Assembly (NCBI GenBank): GCA_018340805.1
Contig: JACMZG010000008.1
Span: 81,692,096-81,756,095 of the forward strand
Length of the DNA stretch: 64,000 bases
DNA from: Microvelia longipes
Taxonomy: Eukaryota; Arthropoda; Insecta; Hemiptera; Veliidae
Direction: 5' to 3'
Below, piece after piece: positions 35,841 through 48,700 of this stretch. Below the pieces are notes generated by a model. That model was not told the DNA's origin, did not search any database, and saw only the letters and a program-made list of their open reading frames with translations. Each line of letters starts with the position of its first letter. Position 1 is the stretch's first letter. The translations under genes were made by a program, and so were the position numbers.

Positions 35841-37079
35841 ACATAGTCTAGTCAACAAACAGGGTTTTTTGAATTTTGAAACAGTCGAAATTTAATTTTA
35901 GTAATCTGTTTAAACATGACTAGCGATTGTAGTGGATGAAAACGTGCCCCATTTTCATGTGTTCTTCAATATCTTAGTAGGAATACAAAATATCAAAACT
36001 TCTTTCTAATAAAGTTTGAAGCTGAGTAAATTGTCAAAAAATAAGTTTCTATTGGTTTACTTTCTATTTCAAACCATTAACAAAGGATTTCAAGTTAAAA
36101 CTTAACCATAATTTCTTTTTTTTTTACAACATAAGGAAACTAAAAATTGTCACAGCTCGAAATTGTACTGTATGCACTACCATAACCAAGGCCCTACTAC
36201 ATCTACAGGCCTATACATCTCACAACAACAACAATGGCGCGAAGTAGCGGGGCGTCTTTTCTCTACTTGCATGACATTTTGTTAATTTGTGGCCGAAATC
36301 GGGGGGCCAAATTAATATGACCAAGATGATCGTAAAGGTAACGGATAGGGCTATCTGGCTATGTACTTGATTTGACCAAATGTCCCGGTTTCGCCATTTT
36401 CCAGGCCAATATATTATATAGTGTTACAGTTTTAAATTACGAAATTCGTCATTTTAATATTTTGAATACGGGTAACCTAAAACGGTCAAAAATAAGGAAT
36501 ATTGAACGAAAAAAAAAGTTACCGTCCCCGCTGAGTCAATGGTCAAATTGCGTCTGAAGATAAAAATTGACCTTTGAGACAATTGAGCTAACTCGGTTAA
36601 AACTAATCATAGAAAGTTGAGACAGGGTTAATTTTTTAGAAATAAAGTATATTAACTTTCCCTAAATGCATGTTTTCACAAAATATTTTCAGGTGACCCA
36701 TTTATTTCGAACCAAAGTTGACAGATAATTTTTACAAACTTTTAAATTAAATTGCGGAAAACGGTACGAGATAGCGAATTCGTTTCAATGGGCACCATAC
36801 TCTACTTTGAAGAGATCTACAAGGATATGCCATCATTTTTCTTTTTCGACTAATGTACCCGACGGGAACCACCATTTTTTGTATTTATTTCTCTAATACG
36901 ATTTTCTTAACATTTTTTAGGGTAAAAAAGGTGACTTCAAATTTCTCTCACGTTATATTCGCTTAAAATTTTTCGCTGATAAGTGCATTGTCATCGGGTG
37001 AATTTCATATAGTTTATTTATATTTATTATGTAAATTTTTTTAACTGTTCTAACGCTATGCCATACGTAAACGTTTTTG

Positions 37080-37268
37080 GTAGTGATGAGTGGGCACAAA
37101 TGAGACAATGTGTTATTGTTTTATAGAACTATACTTCGCTCCATGCTGAGCATATTCATGTTATAAGTGTAAACACCTAAAAATCAAAAATCTATTATTA
37201 GTGATTTTCTATTATAACTACATAATAAACAGAGAAGTCAATAAAACATACTCATGCTATCCAATCAT
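37080..37268. repeat. Single arm related to the 40.76-41.16 kb hairpin
   Basis: GTGGGCACAAATGAGACAAT, GAGCATATTCATGTTATAAG and ACTCATGCTATCC follow the order GGGCACAAATGAGACTG, GGGCATATTCATGTG, CATTCATGCTGATAAGC of the hairpin arm. It sits in the loop of the large foldback. Confidence 0.6.
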
Positions 37269-37307
37269 GTAAATCATGTAAACGTTTTTGTTTCTCCTAC
37301 ACCCTAA

Positions 37308-37339
<32 letters not shown>

Positions 37340-37365
37340 TGTGTGTGTGTGTGTATGTATGTATA
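37308..37365. repeat. TA/TG microsatellite
   Basis: (TA)n followed by (GT)n. ORFs on both strands across it are artefacts. Confidence 0.9.
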
Positions 37366-38194
37366 AAACATAAATATATTATAATATTTATTGGTTTTTT
37401 TTTGGGTGAGATGAAGAACCAGCTAGGAAAGATACTTGGCCCGAACCCAAAAAATGTTAAGAAAATCGTATTAGAGAAATAAATACAAAAAATGGTGGTT
37501 CCCGTCGGGTACATTAGTCGAAAAAGAAAAATGATGGCATATCCTTGTAGATCTCTTCAAAGTAGAGTATGGTGCCCATTGAAACGAATTCGCTATCTCG
37601 TACCGTTTTCCCGCAATTTAATTTAAAAGTTTGTAAAAATTATCTGTCAACTTTGGTTCGAAATAAATGGGTCACCTGAAAATATTTTGTGAAAACATGC
37701 ATTTAGGGAAAGTTAATATACTTTATTTCTAACAAAATTAACCCTGTCTCAACTTTCTATGATTAGTTTTAACCGAGTTAGCTCAATTGTCTCAAAGGTC
37801 AATTTTTATCTTCAGACGCAATTTTGACCCATTGACTCAGCGGGGACGGTAACTTTTTTTTCGTTCAATATTCCTTATTTTTGACCGTTTTAGGTTACCC
37901 GTATTCAAAATATTAAAATGACGAATTTCGTAATTTAAAACTGTAACACTATAATATATTGGCCTGGAAAATGGCGAAACCGGGACATTTGGTCAAATCA
38001 AGTACATAGCCAGATAGCCCTATCCGTTACCTTTACGATCATCTTGGTCATATTAATTTGGCCCCCCGATTTCGGCCACAAATTAACAAAATGTCATGCA
38101 AGGTAGAGAAAAAAGACGCGTTAGAGGTAAAACCGTCTACTTCCGCCGCCATTGTTGTTGTGAGATGTATAGGCCTGTAGATGTAGTAGGCCTT

Positions 38195-38809
38195 GCCATA
38201 ACTCAATGGCAAATAAATCAAACGTTATCATTTTTGGATATGATGTAGTCAGCTACAGAACATTGTTTTATCTAAAATTATAGCTTTCACATTAATATAG
38301 CCGCAGAGCACTAGCCTGGCAAATATTTCTTTAGACAGAACAACAGAATTTAAACTGTATCTTTGAAACGGCAATTGTCCCAACAAATAATGAAGAGATT
38401 AAAAAGTAAGAGAACTGCTCTGTAAATGTTTCCTCTTCCATTTTCTTCTAATACTAATAGAAAAAAGGTTCCCAAAGAATGAAAAAGAAAATTTGTCCAA
38501 AAGAACATACAAAGATACAAATGTTTTATTAAATACAATGATTTTCCTATAAGATTGTAATTTTTGTTATTTTATTTTGGAAAATTTTCATTTTTCATTC
38601 CCAGGGGATTTTTTTTCTATTGGTATTAGAAGAAAATGAAAGAGGAAACGTTTACAGAGCAGTTTACCTTTTTTCTTTTTGTATACAGTTGAAATTCTGT
38701 TTTCCCGTCAAAAGAAAAATTTACCAGGCTAGAGCTCTGTGGCTTTTCCGTGATTGACTACATCATATCTAAAAATGATAACGTTTGATAGATTTGCCAT
38801 TGAGTTATG
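38195..38809. mobile_element. Palindromic element inserted in the right arm of the 3.3-kb foldback
   Basis: Ends GCCATAACTCAATGGCAAAT and inverse ATTTGCCATTGAGTTATG interrupt the right arm at a point where the left arm is continuous (GCACTACCATAACCAAGGCC at 36173). Internally AACTGCTCTGTAAATGTTTC and its inverse GAAACGTTTACAGAGCAGTT form further arms. So it is younger than the foldback. Confidence 0.8.
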
Positions 38810-39154
38810 ATAGTGCATACAGTACAATTTCTCACTAAAGTGACAATTTTTAGTTTCTTGATGTTGTAAAAAAATTAAATTATGGTTAATTTTTAACTTG
38901 AAATCCTTTGTTAATGGTTTGAAATAGAAATTAAACCAATAGAAACTTTTTTTAGACAATTTACTTAGCTTCAAACTTTATTTGAAAGAAGTTTTGATGT
39001 TTTGTATTCCTACTAAGATATTGACGAAAACGCAGCTGAGAAGCAAAGTTAGGGGAGCTTTTTTGGTTTATCCCTAACATGTCCAAACATATTCATAAAA
39101 TAAAATTTTATCTATTTTAAAAATTGCCAAAAACCTGTTGGTTGACTAGACTAA

Positions 39155-39577
39155 CAGCAAACATTAAAATATGTATGTTTTACATTAATCTTTAGTATAA
39201 ACTTATCAAGAGAGTCATTTAAATATTTATAAACCCAGCATAAATCATGTAGATTGAGTAGAATGGTCAAGAATGGAATATTACATAACGATGTTATAGA
39301 AATAAATAAAATGTTTTAAAACCCCTTCAGTGCATGTACAGATAATAATATGCAATACACCGATGTCATGAAGATTTAGTATAACTAATAAATGTAAGGG
39401 GATTCCTGTATATTCAAAACCAAAAATATTTACACAATGTTTTACCAATTTGACCCTTTAGTCTGATAATGTTATTGAATTGTTGAGGTAAATACTTCCA
39501 TGCCATCTATGACCTAATTCTAACCTTTAGTTTTGAATTTGAATAAAATCAACATTAAATTGTACAATAATCGGTAC
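39155..39577. other. Intron sequence 3' of the last exon found
   Basis: The donor GTACCG at 39577 opens this intron on the minus strand. No exon continuing the spectrin-like repeat is visible here. Confidence 0.6.
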
Positions 39578-39702
39578 CTCATGTTGTTTGGCTTTAATCT
39601 CTAGCTGCTCCAGGGTCCACTTAGTCTTGAAGTCTAAAGGTTCCAGTCTTTTTTCAGTCTCTTTGATCCATTTTCTCAAACACCTCAACTCATGCTCAAT
39701 AT
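39578..39702 (-). CDS. Exon: start of a second spectrin-like repeat; last exon found
   Basis: Acceptor CTGTTTCAG and donor CATGAG|GTACCG enclose 125 nt (2 + 41 codons). It encodes DIEHELRCLRKWIKETEKRL, then EPLDFKTKWTLEQLEIKAKQ and HE. LxKWIxxxExxL is a helix-A pattern and the end is the start of helix B, so the repeat must continue in another exon beginning in phase 0. No such exon was recognised to the left; the next 3.7 kb is dominated by a nested foldback. Confidence 0.85.
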
Positions 39703-42700
39703 CTGAAACAGACATTCACTTCAGAAAACACCCTCAAATAAATCCCTCACTAAAAATATTTGAAATATACTAAATCTTCAGGAGTAAAAGTTAAATTTGT
39801 ATAAAATAACTTGGCTAAAATAATAAATTTGTATAAAATAACTTGGCTAAAATAATTATATAGTTACTGAACAAGCATTAGTTATACAATAGTTTGTTTT
39901 TAATAACGCTTAATTTTATTATAGTTTCTATACTAAAATAAACTAAATTAACTTTGTAAAAACAAAAATAAATGAAACTATCAAGTGAAAATAATTTAAC
40001 ATGATATTAAATAATTAAAACAGACTTGAATTAACTACACTTGATTTCAAAAACTCTTACTCCAGAAGATTTAACATGTTTAAATAGTTTCATTAATTAT
40101 TGTTATAGCAATTAATTAATTTTATGTATAACATATATAATATTAACATTAAATATAAAATAAATGTATAAAAAAGATCATTAAACAAGAATAATATACT
40201 ATTACTTGTACAATATTATATTATGTGATTTCTTCCATATTTTTTTAAAGAGTGTAGAGTAATTTAAATTAAATAATTTTCAAGTACAAAGAAATAAGTA
40301 AGTAAAAATATGCTAAAATCCTTCAAAAAGTGCTGACTCTGACTCCAACTCCTTAACCCTGGTCATAACAAACTTTATTTAGTTTTCCAAAGATGTAAAC
40401 AGACTGTGTCATAAGCCCATTAAACTGTATGTCCCACACTTTAAATACATGCACTACTGTTAGAGGCCGTTAAAAATTTTGCAGATTGGTTGCAACTGTC
40501 GATTCATTAGATGACTATGAGTCAGCCTTGTATGGCATATCCTCAGCCTAGACATATAGACATTTTAAATAAATGCCCACCAAATTAATTTTGTCAAATT
40601 TAATTTTCTTTTTATTAGGTTTCCTCAAATAGGATTTTATTTTGGAACCAAGTTTGATCTAAATCTGCTCATCCTCCTAGGAAGTGGACAAAAGGTCAAC
40701 ACTCACAAAAATTTAATTTGAAATATAGATTGAGGTATTAGTCTCCATGTATTAAGATCATTGATAAGAGGGCACAAATGAGACTGTTATTTGTTTTACG
40801 ATACTATATTTCACCCATACCTGGGCATATTCATGTGAAAGTAACAACCTAAAAAGAAAACCCTAAAATTAGTTAACTACAATTAAGAAGGTAAGAAAGA
40901 ATGTAAACAAATTCATTCATGCTGATAAGCTAATAAAAAATAAGATTACTCATATCGTTAGGATATTCTAACTACGTTATGGAAGTAAATAAAGTGAAGC
41001 ACTTATCAGCATGAATAAATTTGTTTACATTCTTTCTTACCTTCTTAAGTGTAGTTAACTAATTTTAGGTTGTTATCTTAACATGAATATGCCCAGGTAT
41101 GGGTGAAATATAGTACCGTAAAACAAATAACAGTCTCATTTGTGCCCTCTTATCAATAAATTTAATTTGAATGTTACAATTCCTTTGAAAAATTAAGCAA
41201 ATTTGGTTTAAATGGACATAAACCACACGTGTTGCATCCACACCCTCAAGTAAGATTTTAGTACTTGGCAAAAACATAAAAAAAGATTCTATGGATTCCT
41301 AAAGTACAGTTACAAACAACAGTATTCACAAAAACAGTTAGGTAGGTACCTGTAGGTAAATCTAGATGGCTATGTGAAGGACTAGCAAGATGAATGAGTT
41401 GCTCCAGGCGTTCCCATTTACTATTTAAATATGACACTCTCCAGGCAACTTCCTCTTTTAACTCAGGACACCGAGCAACCAACCTACCACTCTGGTTATT
41501 GAATAATTTCCTTTTGTAAGCTCGACTAACCATTTCTACCCCTTCTCTCTGTTCAAACAAAACAATTACACATATAATGGTATATCTAGTAGTTTTGCAA
41601 CATGCAATGCAGGAAATCTCTGGGACCAATCATTTGTGGCGAGAACACACTGCAAACAACCATGCCACAATTAATTGCCTTAGTTGAGGGCATGTGACGC
41701 TAGAAGGTGAACCCTTTCACTGATGAAGTTAAGCATTAATAATGATGTAACAAACTTCAAGAAGATAAATGTCACATTTTTAAGCACTTTTAATTTTATA
41801 AACTTGTTTATTACTTTTCCTCATTTACACCGTAGGTATATAAAAAGTATTGTGTTTGCGAAAAAATATGAAACCGGGACATCAACGGAATTATCCGTTT
41901 CAGGTGTTTTAAACACCTCCCAAGTGGTTTTTGTAAAGTTGTCTGCCTGTATGTGTGTGTGTAAGTGAGTATATACGTGAGTGTGTGTCTTTGTTATCAT
42001 CGTAGCTCCTAGTGTATTTATGCTAGAGAGTTGAAACTATGTATGAAAATCAGTCAACCTCTGTAGTTGTGCTATTCGGAAAATATATTTTTTTATGATG
42101 TCATTAACCTGCAAAAATAACTCGGCAAAAGTTTTGAAAAATCATAAAAATATTAAGATCAGATTGAGATTTAGCACGCATGTAACCATGTATAAAACTA
42201 ACATTGGGTTAGTCTTATACATGGTAACATGCGTCTTAGGTTCCAAAAATTGTAAAATAATGCAATTGAGTTGAAATTCGGTACACATGTATACACTATT
42301 ATGTAATAAATAAGTAAACTATGGTTCGTTTCAATACAACAAGTATATCCATCATTTTTGTGAAGCAGCATTGAGTGTGTGTGTTTACGATCTGAGGAAG
42401 ACCGAAGTGAGTTTAAAGAGGTGTTGCAGACTACATTTAACAAATTGTATACTCTGAGCGAAACGAGTCTGAATTAGGGACGATGAGGGTAGCGAATCCG
42501 ATGTGATGAGGAAAAGTCTACCTTGGGTCCTCATGATTAGTAAATCAAACCTTTATTTCACCTTGCCCATTAGGCATATTTTCATCTTAATAAGTCAATC
42601 TCTCTTTTCTTCCTACATGGGAGTTTATACAGATGGAGGCCTAACCCCATGGGAAGCATTTTGTTTTATTTATTAATTACACATTCTAATAATAGATATA

Positions 42701-45700
42701 ACATGTCATCACTATAAACATAAAATAAATACATACAAGACACAATAACTTATAAAATCAATTCAATTTTGTTCAAACAAAAACATACAAAATTACAATA
42801 ATTAAAAATAAATAAATAAAATAAATCACTAATTAAATTAAAATGATTTATCTTAGTTACAAATAGTTGTGTTAACAACTATTTCTATTTCATTCATCTA
42901 ACATCCAGCCGGGTACCCTGCAAAGTACATATTAACCTCATCACAGCTCATCCACCTTATTTCTCTCTGTTTTATCAAGTATCAGGTAACCGTTAAATCT
43001 CAACAATTATGATTTAAATTCTAACCAAATTTTTATATTTTATCATGGTAGGCCCTCTTATGAGGTTTCCACTATCAGGTATTGATTCATCTATTCAATT
43101 AAGGGCGTACATACATAATTTATTTATTTAATGTAATTCATCACTTATAACTTAATAACATTTTAAGCATTTTTTATATTATTATTTTCTTTGTACTTTC
43201 ATTTTCTAGTAAGATGTCTAATTATCAATTATACAACATATATTATTTATATTTTTTGTTCTTATTGACCACTTAGCATAAGATTTCTAACTATCAAAGA
43301 ATCAGCTACCGTCGATACAGCAAGTATTGTTGGTAGCTGATTCTTCAATTACTTCTACAACTTGCAGTAAATACAACCTTTTTAATTTTATAACTATCCT
43401 TTCCTTTTTCCTTAAATACGGACATCTCTATTCTCACCATTTCACCTGACAGGTGAGACGCTAAGTTTGGCGGTTCAGACCGAACTTAGTGAAGTTTACC
43501 ACTGCCTGAACAATTTTACCACCATCATTTCCAATGGAACTGGGATTAATACATTACATGAAAAAAATAATAATCTCCCAGTTTTAATTTAAAATTTGGT
43601 ATCTCTAGTTCTTAGTTAAAACTTTTTTTAATTTTACATCAAAATGACTTAAAGAAAAGCACTGTCCCTATCAGAAAAACAATAGCTCATTTTTTCTTCA
43701 AAAATTCTCTGAAATCAATTTATTTAATCAAAAACAGACCAGGGTGTGTTTAAATTTAAATCTATGTTTAAATATAGATAATAAATAATACCAATATAAT
43801 ATAATTATTTTAAGTTTTATGTGCTTATTAGTGCCATAATAGTAAAAATTGAGAAAGTTTAAATAGACTTCACTATTGATGATTAAAACATTAGTCCAGA
43901 GGTCAATTAAAACCAACACACACAAGGAACATACTTAACAGAGCTGGAGAATATAAATTGAGACAGAAAAGCAAATTTTATCAACATTTACTAACTCACA
44001 ACCACTTTTAAGGCCTCATAATGTTGGAGCAACTGCATTTTGTCAGTAAAGGGAGAAAATGGATTTTTCAGAGATATTGAGCGAAGTCAGAACAGAATAG
44101 GTTATTTAAAATTGAATGAAGCCACCCCTTACTGAATGCTATGCAACAGGCACCCACGCCTCCTACTGTCATTCTGATATCAAGTAAAAACACATATCAT
44201 TTTAGTCTTCTTCCTTTTTAACATCTCAGTGGTAAAAAGGAGAATCAACATATTTGATATTTTTATATGGATAGTAATTTGCTTTAATTTTCCTATGATT
44301 TTATTTAAGTTTTTTTTTTGTTTTGCTGTACTTGTTTTTTAGGTTTTGCACTGATGATGGCCTCTAGTTAGGTTGAAAGTGCTTTGCCAATAAAGTTTTG
44401 TTTTGCGGAGAGACTTCTTAATTTTCATTATTTGTAATGGACTCACACTTATTCCATTACTGAAGGTTATTTTTTTTTAAGTCAAACTTGATGAAATTAG
44501 TTTTTTTCTGGCTATTTAAGTCCAAAATGTGGAACAATAAATGCTCTATCTAGGCCTTTAATGTTTAGTTATTTGATAAGTATGTACTGATTAGACCACA
44601 AATACGTAAAACATTTTGATGGGATCCAAGCAGTAGAAATATTTAGGATCTTTTCACACTATTTTAACCCAGACAACCAAAATAACCAAATAAATACTAA
44701 AATACCACAGGAATAGCCCACAATGAGTTGTTAATTAGTAGAAATTATTCTACAATAAAGGGAAAGCAAACACTATAAATTATTTCACACAAAAACTACT
44801 GACAATGAGGAAATGCATAGCACCAGGAAATCCACTGATGTCCTGTCTTGAACAACATGCCCTAACAACAACAGTAAACTTCAAAAATTAATTGGAACAC
44901 TTTAAACATTTTTTGCAAGTGCTATTATCCATTAAATGTAGTATACCTTTAAATAAAAATAAATTTGGCAAACATGCATCTTCCTCATTAATAATTAATA
45001 ATCATCACACCAGAATAAAGAAGCTTAGTATTTAATCACAGCTTAAATTATATACACAAGCAACTTTTTTTATAATTTGCAAACAGCATTAATTTCTATA
45101 AGAAGTTCAATATTACCAGTGTCCTATTGCTCAGAGCATCCTGTATACTATCTAACCAAGCACTGAGCTCTGTGAACTGCTCTGAAAATTGTTGGAAACT
45201 CCACTCATGATTTGGAGATCCTCCGCCCGCAAGATCGCGACCAGCTTCCTGTAACAAGCATTTAGAGAAGCAATGACTAAGCAAGAAACAAACTAGCCAA
45301 GTCAGGCTAAAAAGCAACAAAACCAAAACCCAGCAAAAACACAAACTGAATTTTCAATTTTTACACTGAGTCATTAATACCAATTAATGACACAAAAAAA
45401 TATGAATTTTTACATCATAACGTTCAATTATATAAGTTACAGTAATTTTGAACTGTTTATGTAATTATATTAATAATCAAAGGCATTGAGGTAATTTTTT
45501 TGATGTTTCAAAATTTAACCACTTACGTGCCACTCTGGTTATAATATCTCTTAGTAAACAACCTTGGTAGAAAAACTTTAGAACAAATTTCTAAAATAGA
45601 TCAGGTACGGGGTACCTCAGAACTTTTCCTCATCATTTGTATTTATATAACTCGTCCTCCCTACTTTGAACTTGCTTCACTCATCCATAGACACTAAATA

Positions 45701-48700
45701 CATCCGATCTATTCCCAGCAGTCACTTATCTAAGCACTGAGTACACTCCATGCTGCTTAACTTTTATAATCCAAAAAGAATCATGGATATACTTATCATA
45801 TTAAAATGAAACTTAGTTTACTTATTTATTATGTAATGGTATACCATTACATAAGTAATGGTAATTAAGTGTATACACTTGTACCAAATTTGAACTCAAT
45901 TAAATTATTTAAGTTTAACAATTTTTTGAATAACGCACACAAGTAATTTGATAGAGACAGATTTTTATACAAAGTTTCAACTCTCTAGCATAAAAAAACA
46001 TCTCATGGAAGTTATGATGATAACAGACACACACACACATACAAATAGAAAATTTTGTAAAAACCATTTAGGAGGCCTTAAAAACACCTGAAACGAATAA
46101 TTCAGGTGACATCCCGGTTTCGAATTTGTTTGCAAACACAATACTTTTCCTATATACCTATGGTACAAATAAGGAAAAGTAAAAACCACAGATTTAAAAC
46201 AATCTAATCGCTCATTTATAACCAGCTAATTATACTACTCCCTTTATAACCTTCGGTATGAATAAACAGCTGTTTTAATGGAAGCAGCAAGCCTCCAACT
46301 TCAGAAAGAAAAAAATACCTACAGGTACTTGGGTGTCCCCCCAGTATAACCTTTATAACCTTTTGTAACCTTCGATAAGAATAAACAGCTTAGAATAATA
46401 CTATATATAGAAGGAGCACAGGACCGTAAACACAATGTAATTCCACTGATAACAAGAAAGCCGGTTGACTGGTGCAACTAAGTAATGCTGCCAACCAGAC
46501 AACAACATATTTTTTTTTGCTTTTAAGTTGCCATCCTTACATAGTCGGTGTGCTAGCCCGCCATTATTTAAATATTTTATTAGTTCCTGTCGTATTTAAA
46601 TATTTTGACTCCCCCACTATTATAAATTTAAATATTGTATGATAGCAATACAGTAACAATGCAAGTATCCAGTTCTGACGTCATACAATAGTCTCATATA
46701 CTATTTTTTGAACACAATGATACACATTATTATTTATTTCGTAAACTAAATAAGTTTGTTTCATTTACATACGTGGGTAAACACGGATCTATTGGACAAT
46801 TTTTGTTTAGTAAAAAACAAACTATATTTTTCATAAACACGAGAAAGAAATAGTCGTAAAATAATATGAAAAATATTCCCTCTGTAAATTACTTGCATTA
46901 TTTTAAGTAAACACAAGACGCGTCAAACTATCGGCCATCTCGATAATGCATAATTAAAATTTTTCTTGTTATAATCGTTCAAATACATTTTCTTATACCT
47001 AAAATATTATAATTAACCATTTTATACATTTAGAATTAATAAGTAATGAAGCATTAATAAATAATTTAATAAAATACTTCAACAACCGGAAATATTGCCA
47101 ACTTTTAAAAAAAAAAACATTTTTTTTGTTAGGTTGGCAGTATTACTTAGTTGCACCAGTCAACCGGCTTTTGTGTTATCAGTAGTGCTCCTTCTATATA
47201 AAGTATTATTCTAAGATTAACAGCTGTTTTAATGGAAGTAGCAAGCGTCCAACTTCAGAAAGAAAAAAATACCTACAAGTACTTGGGTGTCCCCCCAACC
47301 CCCAGTAGGCGTGCTCTAAACACATGTTACTCAATTGATTTAAAAATCCTTTCATTTGCTCTCTGAACAGCCCTGAACTTTGTTTCATTAGTGCCAAGTT
47401 TTTCCATAAATTTGTGTTTTTCCTTGTTATTGCTATTCCTGGATATTGTATTGTGCTTAAAAACATAACTGTTTACTTGATTTCACAGTTTATGCTCATC
47501 GCAGAAGAAATTCACAAATCAGTGCTGCCATAGCTAATGGATATTTAGGAAATTGTCATATTAGAAATAATATGGTGTCAGTATTTTGCACGTTACATTA
47601 TTCCGAGTCTTTTATTTAACTGTTTTTTTTTTTTGTAAAAATTTTTTTTTCCGAGTGGAAGTTTAGATAGAGTATGCAAGAATCCTATTAAATAACAATA
47701 ACACCGTTCAAAGTAAAAGAAATGATAAAAATCTAGTTAAAAACAATTAGTTTTGAATTTAAGAGACAAGATAAGAAGTGATTAAGATCACATGTGCCGC
47801 CCGGTTGGTAAAATAACCTGACTCACCTCCACATCACTCCCCCTTGCACCTGTTACAAGCATTATGTTTTCTCTCTTCCAACTGATTTTTAGTCACGTAA
47901 TCATGTCGAAAGTTATAGGAGTATAATTAACATTAAGATAATCTTGAATCTTCATTAAATTGAGCTTTATTGGCTTTATTTTTTTATTGAAACATTTTAG
48001 TATTTGGTTGGTCATACCTCCCAAGGTAAATGTTAACTCCAATATATATTGTTTCACCCAGATAAACCTTCACACTATTAATCAAATATTATAAAGCTGT
48101 GTCAAGCAAAACATTGCAAATGCTGTCTTGGAAAATAAGCTTCAAGCAATAATAATAATACTTAATATTTCTAAACAATGCTTAAGCCACTTTCAATACT
48201 ACTAAGCAATAATTGAATTTTTAATAATTCAAATTCCAGCAAGCTTTAAATTAAATTAGTAAATCTAATCCACTGCGAGTATAAATCTGAAAAACAGATA
48301 CTTAAACTATTAAACTACCTGGTCAAGTTACACAATAAGTCAATTTAAATAAGATATGTTTAAGTTGATACTGCGGAGTAAAATAGATACCTTTACTATT
48401 CAAAATCAACTGATAGGATAAAGTTTTGACGGTAACATTGATCAAGGAGTAATAATAGTAATTAATGCACCATGCGTAAATGTCATTACTTCCCTGAGCA
48501 ATAAGTCCTTCGAAAGTGGAAGGAACCAAATTATTTAACTTTAGAGGCAAAGCTGAGAGATTTATGATAATTAACTCCCGAGGCCAAGTAGAGATATTCA
48601 TGACAATAAACATCTTAGGCAAAGCTGAAGAGGTAATTATTATGAGGAAATTAATAGTTATTTATACAGCAAGGGGGAGAAGAAAGTTTTACAGTTCAAG

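Larger units (their letters stand above)
35844..39153. mobile_element. Nested 3.3-kb foldback
   Basis: The outer ends TAGTCTAGTCAACAAACAGG and inverse CCTGTTGGTTGACTAGACTA bracket arms of about 1.07 kb (left, to about 36920) and about 1.1 kb plus an insertion (right, from about 37430). Arms match closely (for example CCGACGGGAACCACCATTTT and its inverse). The about 0.5-kb loop holds a TA/TG microsatellite and one arm of another hairpin family. A second hairpin is inserted in the right arm. The 61-64-codon ORFs inside are arm or microsatellite translations. Confidence 0.85.

Noticed and set aside
41065..41277. 70-codon minus-strand ORF near the exons
   Set aside because: Most of it is the right arm of the 40.8-41.2 kb hairpin and it does not connect in phase to neighbouring exons.
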